This document shows, piece by piece, positions 40,112 to 48,440 of a stretch of 64,000 bases of DNA (the stretch's first letter is position 1; every line of letters begins with the position of its first letter). Below the pieces are notes generated by a model, which was given only the letters and a program-made list of their open reading frames with translations, did not search any database and had not been told where the DNA came from. Made by a program: the position numbers and the translations under genes. The DNA lies in the NCBI RefSeq assembly GCF_014489635.1, contig NZ_CP060828.1:9226001-9290000 (forward strand), read 5' to 3'. The DNA comes from Streptomyces roseirectus (GTDB lineage: Bacteria; Actinomycetota; Actinomycetes; Streptomycetales; Streptomycetaceae).

Positions 40112-40927
40112 TCAGGGTTTGCGGGCGACACCGGCGTAGACGGCGGGTTCGTCGTGGACGGTCATGGCGTTGTCGGGGCGCCATGCGGTGGAGGGCACGA
40201 TGCCGGGGGCGCAGACCTGAAGTCCCTGGAAGAAGGGGGTGATCTCGTCGAAGGTGCGTGCCCGGACGGAGGTGCCGCCGGTGCGGTAGATGGCATCGAC
40301 CTGCTTGACGATCTCGGGGTTCTCGATGATGCCGTGGGAGAGCATCAGGTGGCTTTCTGGAACCAGGGGCTCCAGTAGTTTCTCGACGATCCGGTAGGGC
40401 TGCTGGTCGTCGGCGACGAAGTGCAGGAGCGCGATGAGGGACAGGCCGACAGGCTGGGTGAAGTCCAGGTGTTTCTGCGCGTGCGCGAGGATCCGTTCGG
40501 GTTCGCGGACGTCGGCGTGGAGGTAGGCGAGGTGGCCTTCGGGTGTTCCGCGCAGGAGGGCTTGGGCGTGGCGCAGGACGATGGGGTCGTTGTCGACGTA
40601 GACGACGCGGGCGTGGGGGGTGGTCTGCTGGACGATCTGGTGGAGGTTGGGCTCGGTGGGGATGCCGGTGCCGATGTCGAGGAACTGGGTGATCCCCAGG
40701 CTGCTGAGGTAGCGGGCGGCGCGGTGCATGAACTCGCGGTTGGAGCGCGCTGTTTGCTTCATGCGGGGGAAGAGTTCGAGGACCTTCTGGGCGGCTGCTA
40801 TGTCGGCGGCGTAGTGGTCTTTTCCGCCGAGGTACCAGTCGTAGAGGCGGGCCGAGTGCGGGACGCTGGTGTCGATGTCCTGTGCGCTGAAGCCGTTGTC
40901 GGTCGCGCTTAATTCGTCGTGGGTCAT
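40112..40927 (-). CDS. PF04672-type SAM-dependent methyltransferase, copy 1
   Basis: A 271-residue member of the actinomycete S-adenosyl methyltransferase family (PF04672/DUF574). Diagnostic segments are PHSARLYDWYLGGKDHYAAD, the SAM motif FLDIGTGIPTEPNLH, and VVYVDNDPIVLRHAQALL. Substrates are generally unknown. It lies downstream of a DUF397 gene and an XRE regulator on the same strand, forming a module that is partly repeated at 42816-43747. Confidence 0.9.
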   Translation of the reverse strand: MTHDELSATDNGFSAQDIDTSVPHSARLYDWYLGGKDHYAADIAAAQKVLELFPRMKQTARSNREFMHRAARYLSSLGITQFLDIGTGIPTEPNLHQIVQQTTPHARVVYVDNDPIVLRHAQALLRGTPEGHLAYLHADVREPERILAHAQKHLDFTQPVGLSLIALLHFVADDQQPYRIVEKLLEPLVPESHLMLSHGIIENPEIVKQVDAIYRTGGTSVRARTFDEITPFFQGLQVCAPGIVPSTAWRPDNAMTVHDEPAVYAGVARKP

Positions 40928-40934
40928 GTTTTCC

Positions 40935-41165
40935 TCATCGGATCAGGAAGTCGGCCAGACCGGATTTCGCGGCCGTGATGAACTGGGTGATTTCGGCGGG
41001 GGTGCAGATGAGGGCGGGGCCGTGGGGGTCGGTGGACTGCCGCAGGGCGACGTTTCCGTCGTCGAGTTGTTTGGCTTCGAGGCAGTTGCCGTTGTTGCTG
41101 CCGCTCCAGGGTTTGTGCCATCCCCGGGAGCCCAGTTCTTGGTCGGCGTTCGTGGCGTGTGTCAT
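40935..41165 (-). CDS. DUF397 domain-containing protein
   Basis: A 76-residue DUF397 protein: HKPWSGSNNGNCLEAKQLDD, then GNVALRQSTDPHGPALICTP, then EITQFITAAKSGLADF. Its ATG overlaps the XRE stop by four bases (ATGA), giving the standard regulator/partner pair. Seven bases separate it from the methyltransferase gene. Confidence 0.88.
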   Translation of the reverse strand: MTHATNADQELGSRGWHKPWSGSNNGNCLEAKQLDDGNVALRQSTDPHGPALICTPAEITQFITAAKSGLADFLIR

Positions 41166-42073
41166 CGTTCCAGTTCCTTGCGGGTGTCCAGGAGGAATTC
41201 CCTGGTGCGGTCCTGTGACATTGCTTGGGCGCTCATCCGGTCGAACACTTCCCGGTGCAGGGTCACTTCGTCCTCCTCCTCGGTGTAGACGGCGCTGCTG
41301 AGGCCGTCGGTGCCCACGATGTCCGGGAAGTCGGCCATCGGGAACCGGAAGAGTGTGAAGGGCCCGAACGCCCCGGAGTGCAGGCCGGCCGAAAAGGGCA
41401 TCACCTGGAGGGTGACGTTCGGCAGGTCGAGGGTGTCGATCAGGCGGTCGATCTGGGTGCGCATCACGGCCGGTTCGCCGGCTGGGCGCCGCAGGACCGT
41501 CTCGTCGAGGATCGCCCACACCTGTGGCGCCTCCGGATCGGTCCGGGTGAGTAGTGCCTGGCGTTCCAGGCGGAGTTTTACGCGCCGGTCGAGTTCGTCC
41601 GGCGTGGGGTGGGGGCGGTTGAGGGAGAGGACCGCGCGGGCGTAGTCCTCGGTCTGGAAGAGGCCGGGGACGACGTGGGGTTCGTAGCCGCGGATGTGGA
41701 CGGCGGCGTTCTCCAGGCTGACGTGGACGGCGAACCAGTCCGGCAGCGCGTCACGGTAACGTTGCCACCAGCCAGGCTCGTTGGCCTTCACCACGAGCGC
41801 GAGGAACTGCTCGGCCTCGGCCCGCTCGACGCCGTACAGCTCCAACAGGGCTTTGACGGTCGCCCACTTGAGAGTGACCTTCGCCTGCTCCATGCGGATC
41901 ACCGTGGTGTGCGCGATGTGCAGGTGCGCGCCCGCCTCCTGCGCCGAGAGCCGCGCGGCCCTGCGCAGGTCGAGCAGGCGTCGGCCGAGGACCATCTGCA
42001 GGACGGTCGGAGCAGATCGCGGCGCACTCACTTGGGGTGCCTCCTGGAGCCCGGTGGCCTCGCAGTCTGCCAC
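41162..42073 (-). CDS. XRE-family regulator with DUF5753
   Basis: A 303-residue regulator with an N-terminal XRE helix-turn-helix (LGRRLLDLRRAARLSAQEAG, AHLHIAHTTVIRMEQAKVTL) and a DUF5753 domain (HVVPGLFQTEDYARAVL, VMPFSAGLHSGAFGPFTLF). It is co-transcribed with DUF397 and the methyltransferase. A TGCACTGTGCA palindrome lies 38 bases upstream of its start and may be its own operator. A 29-residue remnant of a paralogue survives at 43612-43698. Confidence 0.9.
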   Translation of the reverse strand: MADCEATGLQEAPQVSAPRSAPTVLQMVLGRRLLDLRRAARLSAQEAGAHLHIAHTTVIRMEQAKVTLKWATVKALLELYGVERAEAEQFLALVVKANEPGWWQRYRDALPDWFAVHVSLENAAVHIRGYEPHVVPGLFQTEDYARAVLSLNRPHPTPDELDRRVKLRLERQALLTRTDPEAPQVWAILDETVLRRPAGEPAVMRTQIDRLIDTLDLPNVTLQVMPFSAGLHSGAFGPFTLFRFPMADFPDIVGTDGLSSAVYTEEEDEVTLHREVFDRMSAQAMSQDRTREFLLDTRKELER

Positions 42074-42110
42074 GGGTCACGTAAGACCGACAGAGTGCAC
42101 GCACATTTTG

Positions 42111-42121
42111 TGCACTGTGCA
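42111..42121. promoter_or_regulatory. Candidate operator palindrome TGCACTGTGCA
   Basis: An 11-base perfect palindrome upstream of the XRE gene, within a nearby larger repeat (GTGCAC...GTGCAC at 42105-42115 region). The equivalent TGCACGGTGCA is conserved at 43737-43747 in the duplicated module. This supports function. Confidence 0.5.
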
Positions 42122-42245
42122 GAGTCGTATACTGCCAAGTACGAGAAGAAGAGAGCGAGATGACGCCGCGAGAGGGGCCGCCGCGGCCGCGCGACATGCG
42201 GGGGAGTCGACGGCACTGGCGGCGGCCCTCTCGTTCGGGTTCCGG

Positions 42246-42716
42246 TTAGTCCGAGGCGTCTTCCTTCCGCCGTTGACGGGCGCGGTCGAGGAGGTCTGCG
42301 TGAGTCGCGGTCCACACAACCAGCGGTGCCGCGGCGGAGAGTAACTCCCTTGCGGCTCGGGTGAGTTCATAGGTGGTTCGGTAAGGGAAAACGCTGCTGC
42401 GGCTCTGGGTGATGAGTTCGCCTTGCTGGAGTCTGCGGAGGGTTCGGTTCAGGGGGTTGTCCTGGAGGTGGTGGTGCTTTCTGCTGGGCCATCCGGTGGT
42501 GTTGTCCTGGCTGCGGATGGTTTCCCGTAACTCCGTGAAGAGGAGCGGCTGGGCGTGGAGGGCGATGAGTACGTCCCAGGTCCACTCGCCGCTCAACAGG
42601 TGACGGATGTCGTGGAGTCCTTGAAGGAACTCATGGTCATCAGGCGTTGGAGAGTGCGGCTCGGTCTGGCTGTTGTCTGGTTTGCGTCGTCGCCATCGGC
42701 TCGTGCGGTCCGGCAC
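42246..42716 (-). CDS. HxlR-type winged-helix regulator
   Basis: A 156-residue protein with an HxlR/MarR-like winged helix: IRHLLSGEWTWDVLIALHAQ, LLFTELRETIR, NPLNRTLRRLQQGELITQS, and PYRTTYELTRAARELLSA. It carries two TTA codons (minus strand of 42342-42344 and 42528-42530), an unusual load for a Streptomyces gene and a sign of bldA dependence. It lies between the two copies of the methyltransferase module. Confidence 0.82.
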   Translation of the reverse strand: MPDRTSRWRRRKPDNSQTEPHSPTPDDHEFLQGLHDIRHLLSGEWTWDVLIALHAQPLLFTELRETIRSQDNTTGWPSRKHHHLQDNPLNRTLRRLQQGELITQSRSSVFPYRTTYELTRAARELLSAAAPLVVWTATHADLLDRARQRRKEDASD

Positions 42717-42815
42717 TGTGTTCCTTCGGGTCGAGAGGGATCTGCGTGGTGCCTTGGACCGCTGGGGTACACCATGGTGTCGACGTCACGTCAAAGTCAG
42801 TGCGGCCGCCGGAGC

Positions 42816-43610
42816 TCAGACCTTTTGGGCTACTCCCACGTAGAGGCCGGGGGCCTCGCGGGCCGGCGTACGCCCGTCGGGGTGCCACTGGGCGGCGAGG
42901 ACGACTCCCGGATCGCACAGCTGAAGTCCCTGGAAGAACGCGGTGACGCCCTCGATGGACCGGCCCTGGACCGAGGTCCCTCCCGCGCGGTAGATGTCCT
43001 GAAGCCGCTGCATCAGGTCGGGGTCTTCGAGGACGAAGTGGGAGAACATCAAATAGCTTCCCGGAACCAGGGGATCCAGTAGTTTCCGGACGATCTGGTG
43101 GGCACCTTCTTCGTCGGTCACGAAGTGCATGACGGCGATGAGAGACAGACCGACCGGCTGGGTGAAGTCGAGGTGCTTCTGTGCGTGGGCGAGGATGAGT
43201 TCGGGCTCGCGGACGTCGGCGTGGAGGTAGGCGACGTGGCCTTCCGGGGTTCCGCGCAGGAGGGCTTGGGCGTGGCGCAGGACGATGGGGTCGTTGTCGG
43301 TGTAGACCACGCGGGCGCCGGGGGTGATCTGCTGGACGACCTGGTGGAGGTTGGGCGGGGTGGGGATGCCGGTGCCGATATCGAGGAACTGCGCGACGCC
43401 CTTCTCGCTGAGATAGCGGGCGGCCCGGTGCATGAACTCGCGGTTCGCCCACGCCGATCCCTTGATGTGGGGGAAGAGCTCCATGACTTTCCGGGCGGCG
43501 GTCGCGTCGACGGGGTAGTGGTCCTTCCCGCCTAAGAACCAGTCGTACATACGGGCCGAGTGGGGTTTGCTGGTGTCGATCAGGTCCGCGCTGAATCCAT
43601 CTTCGATCAC
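42816..43610 (-). CDS. PF04672-type SAM-dependent methyltransferase, copy 2
   Basis: A 264-residue paralogue of the protein at 40112, with PHSARMYDWFLGGKDHYPVD, FLDIGTGIPTPPNLH and the identical DNDPIVLRHAQALLRGTPEG. I chose the GTG at 43610, preceded by AGGGAG, which aligns with the N-terminus of copy 1; an ATG at 43646 would add 12 unrelated residues. The sequence after its stop repeats that after copy 1. The XRE and DUF397 genes that precede copy 1 are missing here. Confidence 0.9.
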   Translation of the reverse strand: MIEDGFSADLIDTSKPHSARMYDWFLGGKDHYPVDATAARKVMELFPHIKGSAWANREFMHRAARYLSEKGVAQFLDIGTGIPTPPNLHQVVQQITPGARVVYTDNDPIVLRHAQALLRGTPEGHVAYLHADVREPELILAHAQKHLDFTQPVGLSLIAVMHFVTDEEGAHQIVRKLLDPLVPGSYLMFSHFVLEDPDLMQRLQDIYRAGGTSVQGRSIEGVTAFFQGLQLCDPGVVLAAQWHPDGRTPAREAPGLYVGVAQKV

Positions 43611-43611
43611 G

Positions 43612-43698
43612 TCAACTCCCTTTGCTATCCGACCTGCTGGTGGCATTGCTGGGCGCGTCGAGCCCTCCCGGACTCCAGGTGGCTTCGCAGTCTGCCAC
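43612..43698 (-). pseudogene. N-terminal remnant of an XRE regulator
   Basis: GTG 43698 starts VADCEATWSPGGLDAP and stops at 43612. It matches the first residues (MADCEATGLQEAP) of the XRE regulator at 41162-42073, and the upstream DNA is also alike. The rest of the regulator and the DUF397 gene have been deleted. The stop lies one base before the start codon of methyltransferase copy 2, so the reading may now act as a leader. Confidence 0.65.
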
Positions 43699-43736
43699 GC
43701 TCCTCGTCACGCTGACAGAGGCGCACACCTTTTTCC

Positions 43737-43747
43737 TGCACGGTGCA
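43737..43747. promoter_or_regulatory. Candidate operator palindrome TGCACGGTGCA
   Basis: The second copy of the palindrome found at 42111-42121, here within CTGCACGGTGCAG. It keeps the same position relative to the ADCEAT start region, so the surviving XRE regulator may control both modules. Confidence 0.5.
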
Positions 43748-43939
43748 GAGTGACCTGTTGCCAGGAGTGGGGCGGGCGAGCATAGTGACGGGCGTGACAC
43801 GGCTTCCGGGGCCGTCTCGCAGGCTTCACGCCGGTGCCGCACCGTCCCATGCGCACCCCACTTTCTTCAGCGATCCCCCCACGGGCACCTCTTCACGGGC
43901 CGCTGCCTTCGACTCTTCAGCGTCTGTTAGGAATCAGTC

Positions 43940-44398
43940 GTGGCTCTCCCCGACGTCACCACTTCGGGAGGACCGCCTCCCGAACTCACCAGGTCCGCCA
44001 ACCGAGTTGACTTCGTCCTCCCGGCCACCGCCGAATCGGTCGCCGAAGCTCGCCGTCGCACACGGCACCACATCGACGCCTGGCCCCTCGCCTCCGGCAG
44101 CCGTGACGAAGCGGCCCTGGTGATGAGCGAACTGGTCACCAACGCCGTCGTCCACACCGACAGCCGTACCGTCACCTGCACCCTCGCCGCCACCGTTGGC
44201 CAACTGCTGGTCCAGGTGCGCGACAGCGGCACCGGCGAGTCCACCCCGGAACCCAGCTGCCCTCCCTTACACCGACCGGGAGGGCGCGGCCTGATGATCG
44301 TCGAGACGGTGTCCCGCTGCTGGGGCGCGAGCCGACCGGCGGACGGCGGACACGTCGTCTGGGCCGTGATCGAGACGAGCAGCACGGCCGACCGATGA
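43940..44398 (+). CDS. RsbW-type ATPase
   Basis: A 152-residue GHKL ATPase with N box LVMSELVTNAVVHT, G1 box QVRDSGTGE and G2 box GGRGLMIVETVSRCWG. It is of the anti-sigma/regulatory kinase type. Codon 110 is TTA (44267-44269). Its stop overlaps the start of the tandem HxlR gene by four bases, so the two probably act together. Confidence 0.87.
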   Translation: MALPDVTTSGGPPPELTRSANRVDFVLPATAESVAEARRRTRHHIDAWPLASGSRDEAALVMSELVTNAVVHTDSRTVTCTLAATVGQLLVQVRDSGTGESTPEPSCPPLHRPGGRGLMIVETVSRCWGASRPADGGHVVWAVIETSSTADR

Positions 44399-45198
44399 AC
44401 GAGGACATCAGGAGACTCCGGGGCATCGGCATGACCCTGGAACTGCTGCGCAACCGCTGGACGTACCCGGTCCTCGTCGCCCTACTGGACGGCCCGCTCG
44501 GCACTGGCCGGCTGCTCGCCCTCATCAACGAGGGAACAGCGCGCAACGCGGACCTCGTGGGCAGTCGTGTCCTGCGGGAGAGAGTCCTCCTGACGACACT
44601 GCGGCAACTGGAGACGGAAGGGATCTTCCTCTCCGGGAGGACCGAACCGGAGCCCGCGATATGGGAGTTGACGGTCGCCGGCAGAGAACTGCTGCACTCC
44701 CTGAACCGGGTGGCCGTCTGGGTGTCCGCCCATCGCGACCAGCTCGCCGACGCCCTGCGAAGACACCGCGGGCACCCCCAACAACCGCCGGGTGTACCGG
44801 TGTTGAGGCCCGAGCAGGAGCACTGGCGCGGAGTGGGGATGACGCTGGCCGTGCTCTGCCTGCGCTGGAGCTTTCCGATCCTGTGCCGACTGGGTGACGG
44901 ACTTCAGCATCCGACCGGCATCATCCAAGCCGTCAACGCAGGCATCGCCCGCACCTGCGACCTCGCCGAACGCCCCCTGTCCGAGAAGATGTTCTGGGAC
45001 ACCCTCCACCGCCTCGTCGACGCCGGCCTCGTCACCCACCAGCCCCGGCAAGGGCAGTTCGCCTCCGCCGCCCGCTGCACCCTCACCCCGGCCGGCCACG
45101 CCCTGCTCGCCGCGCTCGCGCCGGTGGGGGAGTGGGCGGTCTCGCACGAGAGGCAACTCCTTGCCGCCGTCCGGCGGAGGCAAGGGGCGGGCGGATGA
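44395..45198 (+). CDS. Tandem two-domain HxlR regulator
   Basis: A 267-residue protein with two HxlR winged-helix domains in a row. Domain one (residues about 8-115): GMTLELLRNRWTYPVLVALL, then LLTTLRQLETEGIFLSGR. Domain two (about 140-255): GMTLAVLCLRWSFPILCRLG, then MFWDTLHRLVDAGLVTHQP. HxlR proteins are normally single-domain dimers, so this may work as a covalent dimer. Translational coupling to the ATPase suggests a ligand- or partner-controlled switch. Confidence 0.8.
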   Translation: MNEDIRRLRGIGMTLELLRNRWTYPVLVALLDGPLGTGRLLALINEGTARNADLVGSRVLRERVLLTTLRQLETEGIFLSGRTEPEPAIWELTVAGRELLHSLNRVAVWVSAHRDQLADALRRHRGHPQQPPGVPVLRPEQEHWRGVGMTLAVLCLRWSFPILCRLGDGLQHPTGIIQAVNAGIARTCDLAERPLSEKMFWDTLHRLVDAGLVTHQPRQGQFASAARCTLTPAGHALLAALAPVGEWAVSHERQLLAAVRRRQGAGG

Positions 45199-45354
45199 AG
45201 AACCCTCGTTCGGTAAAGAATTCACCAAGTCGCCGTTCTTACTGTGAAGTGGGAGCGCGTTCACCCCTTGCAGTGAGAACGGGTAGGCGCGGTAGAGGTG
45301 GGGACGCGTCCCGATACCGGGCGCCCGGCCCTCGTCCTTGTGAGAGGTGATGCT

Positions 45355-45921
45355 GTGGTGGGCTTACGGGTTCTCACGTGTGGCTTTGCCGCTGCTGCGC
45401 TGTCGGTCGCCGGTTGCAGCGCGACCGGGACGACCGGCACGACGCCGTCGGGACGGCAGGCGACCACGTCCAACCCCGCGCCGGGTTCCCCGTCGACGGC
45501 TTCACCCGCAGACCTTGCGCGGAAGCAGGCGTCGGCGGCGTACGTGGGGATGTGGCGGGACGTGGCCGAGGCGGCGAAGACCTCGGACTGGAGGTCGCCG
45601 ATCCTGTCCCGGCACGCGACGGGGGATGCGCTGTCGGTGATCTCGCGGAGCATGTACGCGGATCACCGCAACGGCCTGGTGGCGAAGGGAGCGCCGAAGA
45701 CCTATCCCAAGGCGATCTCGGCGGACCCCTCGGCCGGCCCGACGACGGTGATGATCTCCGACTGCGGTGACTCGACGAACTGGCTGAAGTACCGCAAGGA
45801 CACCGGCGAACTCGCGGACGACACCCCTGGTGGGCGACGTGCGATCACCGCCGAGGTGAAGAAGGCCGCAGGCGGCTGGAAAGTGGCGCGGTTCGCGGTT
45901 GAGGCGGTGGGGTCGTGCTGA
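45355..45921 (+). CDS. Secreted lipoprotein of the tad locus
   Basis: A 188-residue protein with a lipoprotein signal: VGLRVLTCGFAAAALSVAGC, where SVAGC is the lipobox. A Ser/Thr/Pro/Gly-rich linker follows, then a folded domain (AAYVGMWRDVAEAAKTSDWR, ADHRNGLVAKGAPKTYPKAI, GGWKVARFAVEAVGSC). It probably sits on the outer face of the membrane. GAGAGG precedes the GTG; GTG 45358 is an equal choice. Its last codons overlap the start of the next gene. Confidence 0.8.
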   Translation: MVGLRVLTCGFAAAALSVAGCSATGTTGTTPSGRQATTSNPAPGSPSTASPADLARKQASAAYVGMWRDVAEAAKTSDWRSPILSRHATGDALSVISRSMYADHRNGLVAKGAPKTYPKAISADPSAGPTTVMISDCGDSTNWLKYRKDTGELADDTPGGRRAITAEVKKAAGGWKVARFAVEAVGSC

Positions 45922-46919
45922 GACGGACAGTTGCTGTCACGGGCATCTGTCTCGCCGTAGCGGCGATGGCAACGGTGCCCGCCGAGGGGGACGACTGGTG
46001 GGGTTCGACCCAGTGCGGCCAGCACCCGAATCCCGGCTGTGAACTTGGCGCAGGCAGAGGCGGCGGACAGGACGTGCCTCCTGAGGAGCGGCGAGGAACT
46101 GCCGATCCGCGCGGACCGGTCGGCCGCGGCGATGGCCAGACGGTCCCGAGGTCATCGAATCCCGATCTGAACCTGGCGTCGTGCTCCTACGAGCGAAGCG
46201 ACTACGCGCCTCCGCCGGGTGTGGTGCGTACGTCGTACGACGTCGGGGTCGGAGGTGGTGGGGGAGTGGTGGCCGCTGCCTACGCGGTGAGCCTGCCGGT
46301 GGCGGAGCCGACGCCGGGGCAGTCGGGTGCGTGGTACGTGTACCGGTGTGAGGCGGATGGCGTGCGGGACGCGCTCTACCGGCCGCCCATCTGGATCCCG
46401 GACGGTCAGCAGGAGGACGGCGGGCCGCGGGTGCCCTCGCCCGCACAGCTTGCCCAAGTTGCCCGTGAGCAGTTGAGGTTGCCGTCGCCTCGGATCGAGG
46501 CGAGTCCGGCGGCCGAGCAGTTGGTGAACTTGCCGACGTGGCTGTGGGTGGGCCGGGGAGCGTGGAGGGTGGTGTCGGCGACGGCTTCGGTGCCGGGGGT
46601 GTCGGTGACGGCCGTGGCCCGGCCGACGTCCGTCGCGTGGTCCATGGGGGACGGCTCCAGGGTGACGTGTAATGGCCCTGGAACGCCCTATGGTTCGGGC
46701 ACTACGGATCCCAAAAGCCCTTCCCCGGACTGCGGTCACACCTACCGCACGTCCTCCGCGGGCCAGCCCGGCGGCGCCTACGCGGTTTCCGCGACGGTGC
46801 ACTGGACGGTGGCCTGGTCGGGCGCCGGGCAGAGCGGTGTCTTCCCCGGCCTGACGACTACGTCGACCGCTGACTTCCCGGTCGCGGAGAGCCAGGCGCT
46901 CAACCGAACTCCCCGCTGA
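45915..46919 (+). CDS. Secreted PKD-like protein of the tad locus
   Basis: A 334-residue exported protein: a signal peptide (LRRTVAVTGICLAVAAMATV) and no later membrane span. The C-terminal half contains TAVARPTSVAWSMGDGSRVT, then CGHTYRTSS, which resembles a PKD/immunoglobulin-like fold (WSMGDG). Similar proteins are often found upstream of cpaB in Streptomyces tad loci. The GTG overlaps the lipoprotein gene by seven bases. Confidence 0.75.
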   Translation: MLRRTVAVTGICLAVAAMATVPAEGDDWWGSTQCGQHPNPGCELGAGRGGGQDVPPEERRGTADPRGPVGRGDGQTVPRSSNPDLNLASCSYERSDYAPPPGVVRTSYDVGVGGGGGVVAAAYAVSLPVAEPTPGQSGAWYVYRCEADGVRDALYRPPIWIPDGQQEDGGPRVPSPAQLAQVAREQLRLPSPRIEASPAAEQLVNLPTWLWVGRGAWRVVSATASVPGVSVTAVARPTSVAWSMGDGSRVTCNGPGTPYGSGTTDPKSPSPDCGHTYRTSSAGQPGGAYAVSATVHWTVAWSGAGQSGVFPGLTTTSTADFPVAESQALNRTPR

Positions 46920-47008
46920 ACAGCGGCTGTTCCCTTATACCCGCACGCTCTCGCACGCCGCGTCGACGCCGCGGTGCCGGGAAGTGCTGTGCCTGGAGGT
47001 GCCAGTTG

Positions 47009-47692
47009 GTGAGTACGCGTACGTTCACGCCGTCCGGTCGTCCCGAGCCGGGCAGGTCGCCTGTGGCGGGGCGGAAGCAGCCGTTGCGGCTGGCCGGTGT
47101 GTCCAGACGCCGTCAGCTTCCCTATCTCCTGCTGGGTGTCCTGTTGGTGGTCGGTTGTTCGGCGGGCGGGGTCGTGGTGGCGGCTCAAGTGGGTGAGCAG
47201 GAGGGGGTGTTGGTGCTGGCCCGGCCGGTGTCGGTCGGGCAGGTGCTGTCCGACCGTGAGGTGCGGGAGGTCGGTCTGTCGGCCGGCCGAGGACTGGACC
47301 TTATTCCCGCAGGATCCCGGTCTGCTGCTGTAGGCCGCCCCGTGGCCTACACGCTGCCCGCCGGGACCCTGCTGACGCGCGATGTGCTGGGGCCCGCGCG
47401 GGTTCCGCCGACTGGTCAGGCGGTGGTGGCGGTGGGAGTGAAGGCGGGCCGGTTCCCGCCGGGCGTCCAGCCCGGCAACCGCGTCACCGTCGTCGCCACC
47501 CCCGACACGGAAAGCGGCACATCCCAGGCCGGGGTGTCGGCGTGGGAGGCCACGGTGACCGGCGTCCACGCGGACGCCGCCGACCAGAGCGCCGTGCTGT
47601 CCCTGCTGATGGCGGAAGCGGATGCCCGTCTGGTAGCTGCGTTGCCGGACGGGCGGATCAGTGTGGTGACGGTGCCGGGGGTCGGGAGGTGA
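47009..47692 (+). CDS. cpaB: SAF-domain pilus assembly protein (CpaB/RcpC-like)
   Basis: A 227-residue protein with one N-terminal membrane span (LPYLLLGVLLVVGCSAGGVV) and an SAF domain (VLVLARPVSVGQVLSDREVR, then YTLPAGTLLTRDVLGPA). CpaB proteins take part in Flp pilus assembly in the envelope. GTG 47009 has GGAGG upstream. Its stop overlaps the start of the ParA-like gene. Confidence 0.82.
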   Translation: MSTRTFTPSGRPEPGRSPVAGRKQPLRLAGVSRRRQLPYLLLGVLLVVGCSAGGVVVAAQVGEQEGVLVLARPVSVGQVLSDREVREVGLSAGRGLDLIPAGSRSAAVGRPVAYTLPAGTLLTRDVLGPARVPPTGQAVVAVGVKAGRFPPGVQPGNRVTVVATPDTESGTSQAGVSAWEATVTGVHADAADQSAVLSLLMAEADARLVAALPDGRISVVTVPGVGR

Positions 47693-48440
47693 CGCTGGTG
47701 GCGCTGGTGAGTCTGAAGGGTGCGCCGGGGGTGACCACGGCGGCTGTCGGGTTGGCGGCGGGGTGGCCGTCGGGGGAGCAGCCGGTGGTGGTGGAGTGTG
47801 ATCCGGCCGGGGGTGATCTGCTGGCGCGGTTCCGGTTGGAGGCGTCGCCGGGGCTGCTGAGTCTGGCGGCTGCGGTGCGGCATCGGGCGGGGGGGTGGTG
47901 GGTCCGGCGGGGACGGAGCAGGCGCGTGCGTCGCTCGCGCAGGTCACCCGGCGCGGGACGGAGGTGTTGCGGTGGGCGGCGGGCCGCGCGGGGACGGTCG
48001 TGGTCGCGGACTGCGGACGCCTCGACGCAGGCTCCCCGGCGCTGAAGGTGGTCCAGGACGCCGACGTCCTCCTGCTGCTCGCACGCGCCTACGACGACGC
48101 GCTCGCGCACGTGGCCACCCAGTGGCCCACGGTGGCGCGCTGGACGAGGCAGCCGTCCCTCGTCCTGGTCGGCGACGGTTACCCGACCGACGAGGTCACC
48201 CGCGCTCTGGACATCCCGGTCACCGCCCGCCTTCCCGAAGACCCGGCGGGCGCCGCCGTGCTCGGCGGCCGGCCCGGACGGCGCTCGGCGCCGGCCCGCT
48301 CCTCGCTCGGCCGCGCCCTGGCCCACCTCGCCGAGGCCACGGCCTCCCGCGCCACTGCCGTCCCGCCGGACGAGCCCACCACTTCGCTCAGCATCAGCCC
48401 CACCGCCCGGGGCAACGACCCGAGAACGGTATGGAGATGA
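47689..48440 (+). pseudogene. TadZ/ParA-like ATPase gene with deletion and frameshift
   Basis: GTG 47689 starts ALVSLKGAPGVTTAAVGLAA, a deviant Walker A, followed by VVVECDPAGGDLLARF. After AAAVRHRAGG (near 47890), at a run of eight G residues, the frame turns into arginine-rich nonsense. The downstream half continues in another frame from about 47893: VGPAGTEQARASLAQVTRRG, VVVADCGRLDAG, ALKVVQDADVLLLLARAYDD. About 20 residues expected between the halves also seem to be missing. The product should normally place the pilus machine in the cell. Confidence 0.75.

Noticed and set aside
42816..43646. ATG at 43646 as start of methyltransferase copy 2
   Set aside because: The extra residues overlap the XRE remnant and do not match copy 1; GTG 43610 has a good ribosome site.
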